From assembly GCA_039619475.1 (NCBI GenBank), contig CM077115.1, forward strand, positions 177,948,060-178,012,059: a stretch of DNA of 64,000 nt, in the 5' to 3' direction. Within the stretch, counting starts at the first letter, position 1, and every line of letters begins with the position of its first letter. This document shows, one piece after another, positions 23,100-36,029 of this stretch. Made by a program: the position numbers and the translations under genes. The notes beneath the pieces are model-generated. The model was given only the letters and a program-made list of their open reading frames with translations, was not told the origin of the DNA and ran no database searches. Origin of the DNA: Icerya purchasi (taxonomy: Eukaryota; Arthropoda; Insecta; Hemiptera; Monophlebidae).

Positions 23100-23360
23100 T
23101 TCTAATACCCTTTTTTCTCATATGTTTTTACATTTTATCTTCGGTTGTTATGCGTTTTGTCGGTTTTTCCCGTTTAGATTTTGTGTTCCTTTTATTATTT
23201 TTATTATTTTTTTTTTTTTTTTCCATATGTTTTTATAATTTATCTATCTGTTGTTATGCGTTTTGTTGGTTTTTCCCGTTTACATTTTGGTTCCTTTTAT
23301 TATTATTTTTTTTGTTTTTATATTTTTTCTATCTGTTGTTATTGCGTTACGTCGGTTTTC
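23100..23360. repeat. ~85-105-bp tandem repeats inside PLE-1
   Basis: Three units start at about 23143, 23250 and 23334. Each has GTTGTTATGCGTTTTGTYGG-like sequence followed by TTTTTCCCGTTTA and a TTCCTTTTATTATT tract. The inverted left arm matches only from within the second unit onward, so the pseudo-LTR boundary lies inside the tandem array. Confidence 0.75.
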
Positions 23361-23554
23361 CTGTTTAGAGGTAGGTTATCTGTTTTGATTTGGGTTTTCC
23401 ATGATTTCTGATTCTTATTTTAATGTTATTGTCGATCGCAATTTTCGCTCCGTTCTTCAGTTTGCTTCTGACGATGGCCAGTGTAAGCTGGTCGAAACGT
23501 TAAGCGAATAAATATCTTTTTTCAAAAACACAGTTGTTTCCGAAAATTATTTAT
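23270..23554 (+). repeat. PLE-1 right pseudo-LTR
   Basis: Same-sense 3' copy; inverted match to 21535-21820. Confidence 0.9.
23468..23498 (+). ncRNA. Hammerhead ribozyme core, PLE-1 right copy
   Basis: CTGACGA, stem GGCCAG...CTGGTC, GAAAC. It differs from the left copy only at the variable N of CUGANGA (C instead of T), so the core is intact. Confidence 0.78.
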
Positions 23555-23589
23555 CATGCGTAATCACTGTGAAAGCTTTAAATTTTTAA

Positions 23590-23602
23590 TATTCCCAAAA
23601 TG
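23590..23602. repeat. Right target-site duplication of PLE-1
   Basis: TATTCCCAAAATG, identical to 21522-21534. Confidence 0.88.
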
Positions 23603-24800
23603 TTTAGTAATGAAAGCATCAACTGTCGTTTTGTTTTTCTTTACCAACAATATTATTGATTATACCGCATGTGTTTTTTCTATCATTGTTTGCCATCTCT
23701 ATTTTCCTTTGATAATACTTTTACTTGGCATTTCCCTTATTTCTGCTTTAACTAAATTCCGATATTTTTCAAACAGATTTTTATATCTCACACTAGTTCT
23801 CCTTTACTTAGTTCAATTTGATCTCTGTTTTTTTTCATAAAATTGTTTATTTTCTGACTCATCCGTTCGTTTTTAATATTTACATCCACATTTCCGTTCA
23901 CTCACTTCCACTTTGCAATCTCTATATAATGTTTTAAAAAACTGAACGAAAACGATGATATAAGAATCTTACCGCCGAGGAGTTACCTACTTCGCTCCAG
24001 TTACAATTGCTAATTTGGTTTTGCAATCTTTCTGTCTGAAAAACACATTTCGGAAGATCTTTATAATGAGTTATTTTCCGGTTCGCGGTACGCAATGCAC
24101 CACTGATGACGATATGTAATGGTCAGATATTTTCCGATTGACTGTTTCAGAAGTAATTTCGTTAGTTTTAAACTTCATAGACATGTTATCTCTGCATAAC
24201 TGAATACTTCTTCCTGTCCGATCTTCTTCTCTCGTAGTAATTCGACTTCTAAGCTGTACCGCTCTTGATTCGTAAATTACATTTAGTAAGTTTTCCGTCT
24301 GAGCATTATGAAGTAATTTAATATTTAAATCCCCACACGTCAAAAAAACTATCCTTATTATTTAGGTTTTTTTTAAAAGCGCCACGGTTTCTTTTATGAA
24401 TTCGCCTACATTTTCACTTGGTGATCGTTAAATAGCAATTAAACGCAAAGAATGATTAACGCACATATCTGTATCTACCATCACCAGATCCGTGCTCGAC
24501 CTATTTTTAAGTTCCAGAATATTACATCTAAAACTTCGTCGCATTCAATAATCTTTAATATTCAAATAATTCACTCTTAATATCTCCAATTTTTATTAAA
24601 CGTACTTTATTTTCTCCATCAATTGTAATTTTCCGTCATTCGTTGCGTATTTAGTACTTTACAATCGTTCTAGGTATGTTGTATTTAAACCTCTATTACG
24701 CATCCGCTACAATTTTCCGTCTCAGCAACATTAAATTTTTGCAAGTGAATTTTAAAATTCCCCGGTCCTGAAATAATCTACGTGTTATAGTAGTTTTTTA
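23603..24800 (-). pseudogene. LINE ORF2 endonuclease and linker (5' of PLE insertion)
   Basis: The minus strand reads MCVNHSLRLIAI then RSPSENVGEFIKETVALL (endonuclease strand with the YRSP-type motif), TCGDLNIKLL (GDxN), and KISDHYI (SDH), covering ~24520-24060. Then come linker fragments including YKNLFEKYRNLVKAEIREM. Next is TTVDAFITKHFGN, which joins across the PLE duplication to SSMVVEQFSKYS in the same frame, the 'NxYF' segment before the RT. Several stops and shifts are present. This is the upstream half of the LINE at 19500-21522. The 5' boundary near 24800 is approximate. Confidence 0.72.
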
Positions 24801-24921
24801 TATATATATATATAATTTGTTATTGAATCGATAATTAATGCAAAGAAACTTTTAATTATTCCATTTTGGTTTTTCTAAACATTTGCAAATTTCTCCGTAG
24901 CATTATCCAGTTGCTACTTGT

Positions 24922-24998
<77 letters not shown>

Positions 24999-25005
24999 GA
25001 GAGAG
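24922..25005. repeat. (GA)n microsatellite
   Basis: About 84 bp of GA with two CGA interruptions. It generates a spurious Arg-Glu repeat frame. Confidence 0.97.
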
Positions 25006-25009
25006 CTAT

Positions 25010-28000
25010 ATGGATGATAGCAGACTAATTCGCGATGCTAGCGGATGCAAGTGGGATGGAGATAAAAAGACGGGGGAATAGGAATGGCGACAGAGTAGAG
25101 ATTACTTTAGGAAGGCGTTGCCGAAATGAATGGGCAATTCGTGTGTGTTACACCAGTGCCAATTTCGATTTCGTTACTTCAGCGCGTTAAGTGATTTTTT
25201 TTTAATCGACGCAAAGCTTCCCCGATTGTATTTTATAACTCCGTAATAATTTCGTTTAATTTGTTTACTCCTTTACACGTTGCAATTATTATAAATGTAA
25301 GGAAGAAAATATAACAATCATATTTATGACGATAACGCAGGTGAAAATGATCACAAACGCAAAATACTGTGTAATGAACATGAGCATTATTAAAAGTTAC
25401 AGCGAGAAGAAAAAAAGATATCTCCGCTAGTATGCGTGCGTGTGTGCGTTTACTGATAAGTAACGGAGAGGAAAATTATTCCGTTTAAATGTTACAGTAA
25501 ACGTTCCTTTCCGTCAGTTACGTAGTTTGATGAAAAAGTTGTTATAAAATCGGATGGTACATAAGAAAATTTATTTGGATCGCGGATCAGCCCTTTTTTT
25601 GCGCCCCCCCCCCGATATTTCAATGAACTTTTTTTTTTTTTTTTTTTTTTTATAGATTCTCTTTTTATTTCCAAAAATGTACGTAGATGAATTGAAGGCA
25701 ACTTTACCCACACACCGGAATCTTTTTTCAACCGCTTCAATATTGACTTTAACTGGTTTTTTCAGCGAAGTTAACTTTAGTCGTTATTAATGTCGGCTGA
25801 TTCGCTTGATTTCAACGTACTGTGGACACTTTAAACACCGCTACTTTAGCCATCAGACCTTTCAATCAGCAATCTTTATAATTTTCTGAATAGTTTTTAC
25901 GGGCGCGTTCAACTATCGCCATTTTTTAACAAGAATACGTTTTTGGGCTGGAGCCAAGAATTTGTTTACGTCATATCAGGTTTTTTTTCATTACATCAGA
26001 CTAGTTTTTTCTTAAATCCGTATTAAGTCTAATTAATATTTAACTCTACCTATGGGGGGGAACAATATATACCTTGATTTTCATACCTATTTATAAAAAC
26101 GAAAAAAGGGAAAAATCAGAGATTAGTATTCGCATTTGTTACGTTTGTTGCAAGTACGTGAGAGGAAAAATCTATTGGTATCCGAAGCTGAACGAGAAGA
26201 ATTTAATCAGTTTTTTTGGGAAATAATCCGTTTGGTTCACTGACAACTGAAGAAGAGATGCGTTAAAAATGTTCAAATCGTGTCAAAGAAGAAAGATGAA
26301 TCTAAACACTGTTGAACAATCGTTGATGTCAATTTAAAACGAGAACGAAAGTTTAAAGACAGTTTTCCAGATGAACTCACTAGCCTCGATATTGAAACGT
26401 AAACTCGATCGAAACCAAAACGTTGTAACAGACTATATAGAATTATCGATGCCTCGAAACCAAAACGTTTTTTTTTTTTTTTTCCCTATGGTTAGAGCGG
26501 TAGATATTGAGAATTTTAAGAAACCGGTTCTTTGAAAACGAGTTTGGTGTCTGACCAATTGTGCTTTTAATGAGATCTGCGATCACCACCTTTTCAAAGA
26601 AGGTATGTTATGAAGTTCAAACGTAAACACTTGTGACGGAGGACGCGCTTACCCCGGTTATGATAATCTTATACGGATATACTGCGACTACCGCGTCATA
26701 TCTATCTCATCTTTGGATATCGCAGGGGAACGGTCTTGTATCACCACGAATTCCTTTTATGCAGAAATTTGTCGGCTTCGATTTGTATTCAAAGGGAATC
26801 ATCGAATCTCGATATAATAGCACCCGGTATGAACAAGAAATCGTTGAGTTTTGCTGTTCGATGATCGCGCTGAAAAATTACCATTTTCATGTACTTAGGA
26901 TAACCGCATCCATTTAAAAAAAATAATAAAACGTTACAGCATTTATTACGGCAACCAGTGAGATCCGTAAGCGATTTAGACAATAATGAATACGGTGATT
27001 TTCTCATCCAAAAACATATGTGACCATCCGGGATGGTCTGACGAGACCTATCGTCCGAAAATAAGTTTTCGAGAAAACTCGTAATTAAACGAAACAAATC
27101 GGTAGCGGTGCGCTAACGACCTTTCATCATTTCATAATTTCCTCCGATTCGCTAGAAGCAAAACAATTCGCAGGCAGCGATGGAATGACGAAATTTCAAC
27201 TCTACAACCCCTGTGGATCTTCTCGTGTCAAAAAGTATATAGCTCCAGAAGGTTTATCTGTATAATAACATTTCAGATTTAGTAACATCACAACAGTCGA
27301 CCATGTAGCTCCGTTGCCGGTAAAAAAAATTCGAAAAAGAACCAAAATTTGGATGAGTTAGGATCGGAGAACAAAACAAAAACTGCATTGCATGAAAAAA
27401 ATGAAAAGAACGCTAAATCATACTGGAGGAAGATCAAAACGGAAACTCCATTAGCTAAGGATAGGTTGATAACATGTTAAACCGAATCTAGAGTTACAAT
27501 CTAGAAACCAAAAAAAAATAAAAGAAAAAAGTAATTTAATCCAAAAACTTTACACACTGATTTTTTTTTTTATGCTTTTTCCAAAAAACAATACGAAGAG
27601 TAAATATTAAATCTAGAAAAATCTGCGCGTTGTTTCATTGAAAATAGCGCACACTTGTTCCCGTGAGAATTGCGCAAGCAGTGAAAATCTGATTTTTCAG
27701 GCGCTTGTAGTGGTCACCTATATTACAATGTTGTCCGTAAAGTGAAGAAAGTGGTATTGGTTTATTGGTTTAATTTTTCTTCTTAATTCTTGGGTAGGAC
27801 TTCAGCGTTGGTGACTGTATATGGCTTCGATCGTTTTTTCGATTGTTGTATCGAGCAGGCTCTTTATTGTAAACACGCTGACATGGATTTAACACGATTA
27901 ATCCGCTAAATTTAACAAATTCGGAACTGATCGGATCCTGTCCGAATTTTTCGAACATAATTAATCTTGAACAGAAATTTAAACGTATAGTTAACTAAGA

Positions 28001-31000
28001 CTTAAAACTAAAATGCGAAGCGTCAAATGAAATAGATTGTGACATATTTTGTCGTTAACAATATATTTCTTTTTTTAAAGCGGTATTTTTTTCTTCGCTT
28101 TTTTTTTTTTTTTTTTACAATGATAACCAAATTTGGGTCGTCGTACAAAATAACTAAATAAAACCGGACAAAACGTGAAATCCGCCCCGTAAGCGACGTA
28201 GTAGGAAGAATATAATGGCACTTTACGACCGGGATACGATATCGTAAATTCAAATTACTCCGACTTGATACGAGTGTATATCGACCTCTCATCGTTCAGC
28301 AGAAAACGGTGTAAATACGAAGGATGTGTGCCGCCCCCCGCTCACGGAAACAGTTTCATGACGGAATAAAAAACATCGCGCTACTACGCTAAACCGGGCT
28401 AGCGTCATTTTTAACGTAAAATAATATGCTAACAACGCGTTAAATTGGCCATCTTGTTTAATAACGTACCGTACATAGTGGGGGGGGGGAGGTGATAATT
28501 TCAGTAGTTGGTATCAGGGATGATGATATGATACGACACATGGAAAAAAACGCGATATGTAGTATAAATAACATCGGCGATTGCTATAAGCCGGCCGAGT
28601 TTAATCGTGGCGAATAATAAACGGGGCCGGAGATAATGGTGACTTATGGCATTGTTCGCACCGGGTACGGACGAGGCGGAAGTGGCTAAAAAGAGTCGCG
28701 TTCTCAACGGCAAAGAACTGAATAGCTGCGCGATGTAGTTCATACGCAGTTTGACTGCCGGTGCCTAGCGACTATGAACGCACAAGTATATCCAATTTAA
28801 AGTTAAAAGTTTGCTAACATTCTGCAAGTTGAACTTTTTTCCGTGTGTCTTCGACATTGTCGTCGTTATGATGTAACGTCAGTGTTGGGAAACACGTGTA
28901 CACACACGTATATCGATAAGTTGCTCGGTCCACTGGTTAGCGTGCTTCCGAAATGATCTCCCCTGTTCCGTGCAAAATATTTTCTTATCGCTCCTTCTCG
29001 ATCCGGTTTTTATTCCATCTCCTTCTTTACTTATTTTTTGATCTAATTATTTGTTCTTGTTCGAAAGTTCAATAAGAAAATTCGGAATTGCTCGACGATT
29101 AATTCGCATTTTGAATAGCTGAAATCGCGAGTTTGCTTTTTCGCTGCGAACACACCAGAACGAAAAAAGTTCTTCTCTCGCAGAAGAATAAAATGTAACC
29201 ATATCACAGTTTGTTTGTTTTTAAACGGTGCTAGCACGTAATACGGAGTTTCGATTTTTAGTGCTGCACTTTTTCTTGGCTTATTAATTACCAAAAACAG
29301 ATATGTCAGAATTTCCTAGACGAGTGATCTTTTCAAAAAACTCTAGCATCTTCATCGCTAATACGTTACGTGGATTGTAAACACACACCGTTAGTTCGAT
29401 TACATTTTGGCGACAAGGACGACGACAATATGTGGAATTCCCGATTTGGGGAAATGCGCACACTTTTCGTATTTCGAAATGCCCTAAACTGGTGTAAATT
29501 CATTTCAATACGTTGTCTAATAATTTCACACCATTCCAAAAAAGAAAAGATAAAATTAAGTAAAATAAAGTATAAGTTAGTTTTGAGCGGTTGAAGGGAA
29601 AAAATATGACTTTTTTTTCCGTGCGTTACTTGATACTATTCTCTTCGGTGTTACCTGACTAATTATAAATACCGATAACGCGGTTATCTTTAGTCTAAAT
29701 CATTTAAGTGAAACAAAAAGATCGTAAAAATAAAAAAAAAAAAAATCGACCCGTAATTGACGTGTGAACAACATTCATGTTTTGTAGGTCAAATAAAATT
29801 TGACTTTATAACGAATGCAAACATTCCAGCCGACAACTTCATCACGTTAGGCTATCTGTATTTAAATTGTTTTGCTGCTTGCATAATTAAAAATAAATAC
29901 GCATCGGTATTCTTCAAAACTATTTTACACAGGAATGCAGTTTGTGCGAGTACGTCACTTTTCATGAGAGTGTGACGCGACATTGCGGTCACATTTTACC
30001 AGCGCCGCGGAAGAAGGGCGCGTTCATTATTTAAACATTAAATACACGCGCGGTTTTACGGTTGTTGCGTGTGTTTTGGTGTTACTTCAATGAAAATTCT
30101 GAACATTATCTAGCTTTTTTTTCGAATATGTCTATCTGACTTTTTTTCTATTAATGACGGCTTGCACTTATTTTTTATGCGACATCGCTATTAATTCTTA
30201 ACCATCGGCGAAGTCAATCGGATGTTTAAGCATTTATTTCAAATCCGATGTTTTCACAATTTCGCTTAATGATCGAAAAATATCGTTAACGAAAATTTTC
30301 CGAACCTTTCATTAGTTTTGCCGATTACATTCGCACGGTGAGGGAATTGTCTCGCAGTGTTAATTTTAGTGCAGCCACGTCGACACGCCACAACTCTTAA
30401 TTTATATATACTACAATTAATTATCGGTTATTATTATTGCAACTTAATTAATGAGAAAAAAATCGAGTATTATTAAATTAAAATTTACGTGTATTTTCTA
30501 AGAAAATGTTGTAATATTTTTTTTAAAATACGAATTAACGATGAACCAAATTTTTATATGGATTCAATCTTAGAACTAGGAAGATTTTTTTGTTTAATAC
30601 TGTATCGACATCGCGTACTGTTATTTTTCGTTTTTTTTTTTTTTTTTTTTTGATTAAGTAGTATGAAGAAAAATTGTAATTTTTTCGACAATGAGAAAAT
30701 CCCTTTTTAACTTTTGAAAATTCACATTTATTTAGTAATGCGAGAATGTTTTTTATAAATACGGAAACGTTACACGTCAAATTTTACCTATTCGATGAGA
30801 GCGAATCGCCGCGATTTCACGATTCGCTCGGTAAAACATAAATTTAAAAAGAAAAAACTAAAAAACGACAACAATAGTAAAACTACATCGCTGAATTTTT
30901 TTAGAAAACAACGATTATTTTTTCGAAAATTATCATTAAACGAAAAAAGACGGGGCGATATAGCGTGAGTAGCGGAAGGTAAATATTGTAATTTCCAAGT

Positions 31001-34000
31001 ATATTGTGATTTAATTTTTGTAACGAACTTTGATTTGTTCCTGGCAGCTTTTATTCAGAGAAATGATGCGTGATTTACAATTTATTCGTCGCACTGACCG
31101 TCGTTAAGAATTTATTCCTTCAACAAAATGCATCGTTATTGAAATTAAATAAATTACCAAATACCCGAGTCATCTTTAAATTAAAGAAAAAAAAACTACT
31201 CGAGAGAACGATTTATACATAATGCATCTCCGGACGGATAATTTTGCTGTCAATTTAATTCACTCAAGTAGACGCACCGGTATTATAATATAATTTCCAA
31301 GACGTTCACACTTCAAAAAAAAGAATAATTTCGAATCAATTTCGATAATTTGGTGTTTTTTGTCTGGTCCGAAATGGTCGCGTAATTTTTTGAAATAAAT
31401 AATCCGGTTAAATGCTATGAACGACTGCGTCTTCTTTCGGGCCGAAGTTGTCTTGAAATTTTAATTCTGACAAAAAAAAAAAAAAAATGAAACGTTTTTC
31501 GCTAGCGTTTAAATAATAAAATGGAAGCGTGTGGCCATATATTTACTGATTGTAATAGCGGACAAAAATGTGATTGAATTGATGGGCGGATTTGAGTTCA
31601 GTTTAATTTACGAATTGCGCCGGCTCGCTCGCTTGCTGTCCCTGCTGCGCTCAGAATCAAATTACGATTGAAACTTTTCAAAACCGTTTAAGTAAACTCA
31701 TCAAAGTATAGCAGAAAAATGCTTTCAAAATCACATTATTTGCTACATTCGGTATGTTAACTGGCGCATCCATCAAGTTCATAAAATGGCCAAATTCAAT
31801 TGTCTGTCTGTCTGTCTTCTATTATGTATATATATATATATATATATGTAGAAGTATTGAGTACTAAGCTTTAACAGAGGAGATAACAGTCAACTCTTTT
31901 TTTTTTTCTAAAATTTTTATAGAGAACGTATAAGAATAAAAAGCATTTTACAAAAAAAGTTTGACATTTATAGTTGAAATCAGCAAAGCGTGTTCGATGG
32001 CATCTTGGAAGTCTTTATTTTTGAGACTTCTTTGAGCCTCGTGTCATATAATAATATAAATGCCGTTTAAAACTTTTCTGTCAAATTTTTACTGATTTTA
32101 CGACTTGTATTAGAACACGTCTTCTACGAAGTAGATAAGTATGAAAATTTGAAAAAAAGAAAAACAAAACATTATATTATATCTTTCTTCCTTAATGAGG
32201 TTCGGCAAACAATAATACTTTGACTGTTCGTATTTTTATGATCCGAGCTGTTCGCACGGTCCTAAAATTCCAATCTAACAGAAATTCGAGAAAAGCCGAT
32301 CGGTTGATTTGGACGACACACCTTGCTAGAGATAAGCGGGGAAATTTCTCTAATAAAAACTAAAACGTTTTTTCGGAAAAGTGTGAACGATGTGCGATAG
32401 AGCGCTTGAAACTAACGTGCCATGCGCCTCATTGTCTGTCGCTATTGTGTATTGAACTATAGGGCCGTTTTGGAAACTTTATTAGATCGATAGATTAAAA
32501 AAAAAAGAAGGAAATAAATTCAAACTTTCCTAATGTCAGTAATGCCGAATTGAAGAGAGGATTTTTTTCCTCCAGCTCCCCAGATAAAATAAGACTACCG
32601 GATGATGAAAATTTCAAACTAAAACTAAGTGGTGCAAAAATTGTTCCCGTAACGTGGGCGAGTTTCTCGGAAAAGTTGGAGAAAGGAACGGATTCCAGAG
32701 AAAAGTTCTGGAAGAATGTAGGGCGGAAGAAACGATTAAAGATTAACAACCTTTTCAGTTTCCAGTCGAAATACTCTTCGGAGAACGGGGTGCGGTTTTC
32801 GCGGAAAAATTCGAAATTTGATGAGCACAGAAAACACGGTTGCCAATTTTCGTGACGAACGAATAGCGATTAAAAATAGAACAATAAGTGCGTGCGTGTG
32901 TGGGGGGGGGGTATTTTTATTTTTGACTCGTTGTCCGTAAAAATTTAAATATTCACGAAGAATCACTGCGACGAAGTGAGCACGTGGTAAAACGAAATCG
33001 GGCTGAATTTCTTCGCCGATTGAAAAAACGATATGCAGAAACCGCGCTATAGCGGTCAAAATTCGACCAATTGTTGACTTTTTTCTGACGTTCTTACCGA
33101 AGAATCGGTGCCATCTCCGCATTCTCTTGAGCCGGTTAAGAGAAATATTTAATGAAACTTCTTCCGGTAAGTATCGTAAGAGGAATTTTGCTAGTGAACA
33201 CTTACGGATGAAAAGCCAACAAAACAGATGTCGAAATTCAACAGTTTAGTCTCGTTTTAAAAACTAATCGACAGTTCCGTAGCGATGGTTAAAAGAGGGA
33301 AATAAAAGTCCCGATTAATTATGAATACGTACGCGTTTTATGACGTGTTGTCAATACTGTTTTATAACGCTCTGATATAACTTTCAGTTAAGACGAAATT
33401 AGAAAATCTGTTGTGCTCTGACAGTTTCTAATATAGTACCCGAGTGGATATTTCTACATTTATTGCATATATGTTCGCTTTAATATTTAATCAGTTATAC
33501 GAGAATGTTAAACTCCATGTTGCATAAAATGTCGCGAAGAACGTGCGTCTCGAAGTTAGTTTGAAAAAACGAAACGCAAGATCGTTTATTGTAAACGTTT
33601 AGTTTTTATATTATAGTAATAATTTTAAAAAAAAGTATATTCCTGTCCGTTTAACATACAAGCCAAAAATGGCCTGGCCCAAAAATGAAAAATAACTCGA
33701 TTTCGAATATTAGACGAAAAGCATTTTTTATCCCGGCCGAATGAGGTGGATATTCTTAACACAATAGATTTTTTTCATTTTTCCCTTGCAGCAGGATATT
33801 CTTCTTCTAGCGGATAATAATTAATTTATAAAATCTATCGCGTTTCATCGAATGACGGAAAACAAAAGTGTCGATTCCCGATTATTCACGACACCATCAA
33901 CATACGGCTAAAACAGCATTACGCCATTATATTGAAGTGTATTTTTTCGATTAAGTCGTATACATTTGAAAATGGAAAAAAAAAAAAGGACCCCACTTAA

Positions 34001-34267
34001 TTTGTGTCATAAATGAAAAATTCGTTTAAAAATTTGGAAATCAGAAAGCAAACAGAAAACAAACTGAAAATTTCGCGCCTCAGTAATCCGTAATATAAAT
34101 AAAATTCTGTTTAAAAATGTTAAAAAAAAAAAACATAAATGAACAAACCGAATTGAACAATAATCCGTTTTGTATCTGAAGGGCTTTTAAAATCTGAAAG
34201 TTTAAAAACCGTAATACCGCACTATATTTTCCTATAAAATAAAACCAGATTGTCATCGGTCATTGCC

Positions 34268-34298
<31 letters not shown>

Positions 34299-34300
34299 GG
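25010..34300. other. Long stretch with no recognisable gene
   Basis: AT-rich DNA with many A/T homopolymers (for example near 25630-25650, 28101-28116, 30632-30650, 34271-34298) and a (TCTG)n/(TA)n patch at about 31800-31846. Short open frames occur on both strands, some overlapping (32495-33122). None shows a conserved motif, and I could not find splice-bounded exons. It may be intronic or intergenic host sequence. Confidence 0.45.
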
Positions 34301-34309
34301 GAGGGGGCT

Positions 34310-34700
34310 TGCTAACAAAGAGTATTGGCCCGTGTTTTGAGAAAGAAAAGTAACGCTGAATTAATTATTTCGATTCGTATGTGGTCAGCTATAGTATCAA
34401 TGAAAGAACGAAGGGGAGTAATAACAGATGACAAGGGAAAGAAGAGTGCAGCACTATAGGAAGCAGGAATATCAAGTCTTAGAAGTTGAGAGTAGAGAAG
34501 GAAAAGTTCAGACGACATTCATGGTTATCATTGGCAGCATGTAGCGGACAATAAGCAGAGTCTGAAAGGGAAACTCTATAGCGAGATGAAGGAAGCTATG
34601 ATCGAAGTGGAACCGACCTAAAGAGGAAATGATATTGCGCTGCAAAGGCAGAAATTCATGAAACCAGGGATTAATTAGAATAACAGATTCAGAAACGACC
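34310..34700 (-). pseudogene. LINE C-terminal region remnant
   Basis: Minus-strand frames give YRVSLSDSAYCPLHAANDNH (the L-Y-R-x-x-x-x-x-S-x-x-C-x-x-H pattern after RNase H in some LINEs) and then LYSQLLRLDIPASYSAALFF. The latter resembles 1690-1865, so both are copies of one family. The upstream domains are absent. A ~28-bp poly-T at 34271-34298 lies just beyond and would be the poly-A tail in the element's sense, so this is probably a 5'-truncated retroposed copy. Confidence 0.55.
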
Positions 34701-36020
34701 CGATATAATAAACAAACAACAGTTTAATTGTATATAATTGTTCCGATTATTGTCACTATGGTTGCAATGTTTTATTTTGTTTTAAATCAACCTTTTTATA
34801 TCGGTTTTTAACTAAATATTTTTCTCGTTTTGTTTTGATTTTTAACCTATTTATTGTCAATTTGTAAATATTTCGGAAAGAATTATTATAGCAATAAAAG
34901 TTTGTATAAAAAAAAGTAAAAAATGTTTTTTCGGGCGCGTCAACGCCACTTTAGCAAACTAATAATTTCCTATCACCCGTAATTACGATCCTCCCATGTA
35001 ACTCTACATAACTACGTCGGTTTTGCATACTCAGAACTGCTAAGACATTATTTTATTCTTTTTAGTGTATTGTTTTAAAAATAACAATCTATTTTTAAAG
35101 TTTAACTACATTTTATTATTTCAATTTTATTGATAATGTGTTTATATACATATATATATATATATGAATGTGTGTGTGCGTGTTAAATATGTGTATATAT
35201 AAATAATCAGGGACTGGGCTCAGCAGTTCTCGGTCCAAACCTTGTGATTTTTAGTTGTTTTATTTCGTGAATTTTTAAAAAGTATTAAAAGAAAGGGATA
35301 ATTTAAAAAATTAAATTTGGATTAAAATATCTTAAAACTAAAATCGCTATGGTCATTTATGCATTTGCGTACATATTTATTTATTTATTTTTTGTCCAAG
35401 TGATAGATATATATATATATTTTTTTGTTTTTTTTTTCAATATGAGAAATAATATGATCATATTCTTCTATTTTTCTGGTATTTATTTTAGTAACATTCA
35501 AATTTCTGACTTTTGTGCTATAGATAAAATTAATCATTTCCTGTAGGTCGCCGTATTTTTCTATTATAAAGTTATAGTAGCGTAGTTGGTTGTTCGTTTA
35601 AGAACTGGTTTGAATTTCATTGCTGCACATTAAAAGCGGAGTTAAATTCCTGATGTTCGTATTCACGAGCCAAGAAAAATAATTTAAAAAAATATATATT
35701 TTATACAAAACACTTTTCAGAAGGGTTATCCGCCATCTTGGAGCAGATAATGAATTGAGAACGATATTAGACGTGATATGTGGATGTGTTGATGTCCGAT
35801 TTACAAATTTATTAAAAATTGCAAAGTTTCTAGTTTTGTTGGAGTTAATCAAAATTTTGACGACAAGTATATGATAATACAGAGATAGAGTGACACGTAA
35901 AGTTAAAAGTTTATAAAATCGTAAGTTTTCCGGATAAATCGAAAAAAATACGACTCCAGTATAATGGATGTGCGAATTAAGGCCGGAATTTCTATTAAAA
36001 TATATGAAAGAATATAATTA
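34700..36020. other. No gene recognised; short (TA)n runs
   Basis: AT-rich. (TA)n near 35150-35165 and 35405-35420. An 84-codon minus-strand frame at 35598-35852 has no motif I can name. Confidence 0.4.
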
Positions 36021-36029
36021 CAAAATTCA

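Larger units (their letters stand above)
21535..23589 (+). mobile_element. Penelope-like element PLE-1, 5'-truncated, inverted ends
   Basis: A 2.05-kb insertion between 13-bp duplications. The body encodes the RT C-terminus and a GIY-YIG endonuclease on the plus strand. The 3' end (23270-23554) is repeated in inverted orientation at the 5' side (21535-21820, ~285 bp, nearly identical). Both copies contain a hammerhead core. Inverted or partial pseudo-LTRs with 5' truncation are known for Penelope elements. A further ~35 bp (23556-23589) after the right arm is not repeated on the left. Confidence 0.88.

Noticed and set aside
22736..23411. Overlapping Phe-rich plus-strand frames
   Set aside because: They lie in the T-rich 3' non-coding part and pseudo-LTR of PLE-1. 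The hydrophobic look comes from poly-T.
24866..25081. 71-codon frame with Arg-Glu repeats
   Set aside because: It is the translation of the (GA)n microsatellite.
28501..28743. 80-codon minus-strand frame as a host exon
   Set aside because: No splice signals consistent with the frame and no recognisable domain.
32495..33122. Overlapping frames on both strands (84, 101 and 128 codons)
   Set aside because: No conserved motif, the strands conflict, and composition alone explains the openness.
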